From the NCBI GenBank assembly GCA_030248065.1, contig JASAMV010003218.1, positions 1 to 64,000 on the forward strand: a stretch of DNA of 64,000 bases. The letters run 5' to 3'. The position numbers and the translations under genes are program-made. Every line of letters starts with the position of its first letter. Position 1 is the stretch's first letter. The notes beneath the pieces were generated by a model that was not told the origin of the DNA, did no database searches, and saw only the letters and a program-made list of their open reading frames with translations. The DNA is from Rhynchonema sp. JSB1_4 (taxonomy: Eukaryota > Nematoda > Chromadorea > Monhysterida > Xyalidae). Positions 58,449 to 64,000 of this stretch are shown one piece after another.

Positions 58449-59249
58449 CCGTAAAATCTAAAATACAAGGGGGGCTGTATTGTTTTACTGACCCCTTCTA
58501 GGGGGGCTGTATTTTTGAGGGGCTGTATTTTTTCGCTGCCCAAGATCTCAAAACGTGTTCCCAAAAATGCCCCTAAAATGGAGCTCTGTCAGGGCAGTGT
58601 AGTTCCTGGTCCGACGCGGCGGTTAGTGTACCTACCCCTTTTTTCCGTGCGGCGGTTAGGGTACCTCGCTGGGGGGAAGGGGGGAAGACCCAAATTCAGG
58701 AAAAAGTCACTTTTTGAGGTGGAAAATTTGACCGATTTTTGCCCCGTTTTGGAAAAAATTTTCCATAAAAGGGCATTTGGGCGACTTTTGACATCATTGA
58801 CCTAAAAATCACCCATTTTAGGCCTAAAAATGCCCATTTTCGGCGTAAAAATGCCGACTTTAGGCAAAAATTGAGGCGGTTAGTGTACCTGGCGCGGCGG
58901 TTAGTGTACTAGTGTACCTTGGTCGCGGCGGTTAGGTTAGTGTACCTTAGGGGGGACCCCCTCCCCCCCCAGGAACTACACTGTGTCAGGGTGTGGTGTT
59001 ACTGGTCATTATTGAGTGTTTTTAGGTGCAGATCTTTCATAAAAGGCTTTACGTCATCATGTACTCAACCACAAACGTTGTACATAAGGTGTCTTATACA
59101 AGAACTTCACGACCACCAAGCGGGGAATTCCAAGTTGGGGGGCTGTACTTTTGGGGGGTCTATTTTTTCACTGATCCCTTTTAGGGGGGCTGTATTTTTT
59201 TTGGGGGGGGGGCACTATTTTTGGGGGCCCTATTTTAGGGAATACGGTA
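58446..59249. mobile_element. Related G-rich element, sharing its left end with copy 2
   Basis: Begins taccgtaaaatctaaaatac and ends attttagggaatacggta. The TACGGTACCGTA junction at 58442-58453 shows two elements end to end. A hAT-type element (58595-58983) has inserted into it. Confidence 0.65.
58595..58983. mobile_element. hAT-type MITE, C(A/T)GTGTAGTTCCTGG termini, copy 1
   Basis: Starts cagtgtagttcctgg and ends ccaggaactacactg. Flanked by perfect 8-bp duplications tgtcaggg (58587-58594, 58984-58991). The interior has gcggttagtgtacct words near both ends and cctaaaaat repeats. Confidence 0.9.
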
Positions 59250-59389
59250 CCTGAAAATCGTGGAAGTCGGTCCTGACCTGATCTGCTGAATTGCAAGAAA
59301 ATTGGGCTCATTACCGTGAAAAGTCACGATTTTTATTAAAATTCGATGATGTCGGGCTTTTTCCAGCCGACGATCCCGGTAGTGTAGTT

Positions 59390-59748
59390 CCTGGTCCGAC
59401 GCGGCGGTTAGTGTACCTACCCCTTTTTTCCGTGCGGCGGTTAGGGTACCTCCCTGGGGGAAGGGGGGAAGACCCAAATCCAGGAAAAAGTCACTTGAAA
59501 ATTTGAGGTGGAAAATTTGACCGATTTTTGCCCCGTTTTGAAAAAAATCTCCATAAAAGTGCATTTGGGCGACTTCTGACATCATTGACCTAAAAATCAC
59601 CCGTTTTAGGCCTAAAAATGCCCATTTTCGGCGTAAAAATGCCGACTTTAGGCAAAAATTGAGGCGGTTAGTGTACTAGTGTGCCGTGGTCGCGCTCGCG
59701 GCGGTTAGTGTACCTTAGGGGGAGCCCCTCCCACCAAGAACTACACTG
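59390..59748. mobile_element. hAT-type MITE, second copy
   Basis: Starts tagtgtagttcctggtccga and ends ccaagaactacactg. Most of its length is nearly identical to 58595-58983. No clear 8-bp duplication at this site, so flanks may have been rearranged. Confidence 0.8.
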
Positions 59749-59885
59749 CGGGCCGACCGATTCCCACATGTGAAGCTGTGATTGGGTTCTATTTCCGACA
59801 ATACGGTAATTGGCGCTGCTACTGCTGCTAGCTGCTGCCCTGTCGTTACCATCATCGTCATCATCAACATACATCTGTTGTCTTA

Positions 59886-64000
<4,115 letters not shown>

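Overview
The window is eukaryotic, from an intron-rich animal genome. Almost every real gene is split into short exons with GT...AG introns and TTTCAG-like acceptors. The gene content is ORC3, CDC45, TRIM/RING proteins, a CAP-ShKT secreted protein, a GT11 fucosyltransferase, a SAM-PDZ scaffold and a mitochondrial-type EF-Tu. Several genes carry a 3' splice acceptor only 10-19 nt before the start codon, as in animals that trans-splice a spliced leader. Together with the ShKT domain and the GT11 gene this points to an ecdysozoan, possibly an early-branching nematode. That placement is an inference of low confidence.

Layout: 1-2.7 kb holds the 3' half of ORC3. 2.9-9.3 kb is a complete 17-exon CDC45. 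10.3-38.1 kb is a tandem array of eight same-strand RING genes (called R1 to R8 here). Seven are plausible genes and R4 is decayed. The array shares exon 1 (first half of the RING), exon 2 (second half) and exon 3 (a CxxC...CxxC zinc module), but the C-termini differ: an unrecognised domain in R1 and R4, low-complexity tails in R3, R5 and R7, an RRM-like module in R6, and a B-box plus coiled coil in R8. A CAP-ShKT gene with one apparent frameshift lies inside an intron of R8. 38.9-39.3 kb encodes a 71-residue secreted cationic peptide. 39.6-41.6 kb (minus) is a GT11 fucosyltransferase with a transposon at its first exon-intron border. 47.3-53.9 kb is a nine-exon SAM-PDZ protein. 59.9-64.0 kb is a mitochondrial-type EF-Tu gene cut by the window end.

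The rest is dominated by mobile elements: hAT-type elements with 8-bp target duplications, TA-flanked and 3-bp-duplication MITEs, short retroposons with 15-bp duplications, foldback elements, and a 4-kb zone of G-rich nested elements (55.5-59.8 kb). Many sit in introns, and two touch splice junctions. A dispersed motif around gacgggcggtgcaccagg occurs at least a dozen times.

Gene models were built by hand by choosing splice sites that keep frame. The summed exon length is a multiple of three for ORC3 (partial), CDC45, R1-R3, R5-R8, the peptide gene and the SAM-PDZ gene. For the EF-Tu gene the junctions from the second modelled exon onward keep frame. Exon coordinates may be off by a base. No similarity search was possible, so family names rest on recognised motifs and remembered family alignments.
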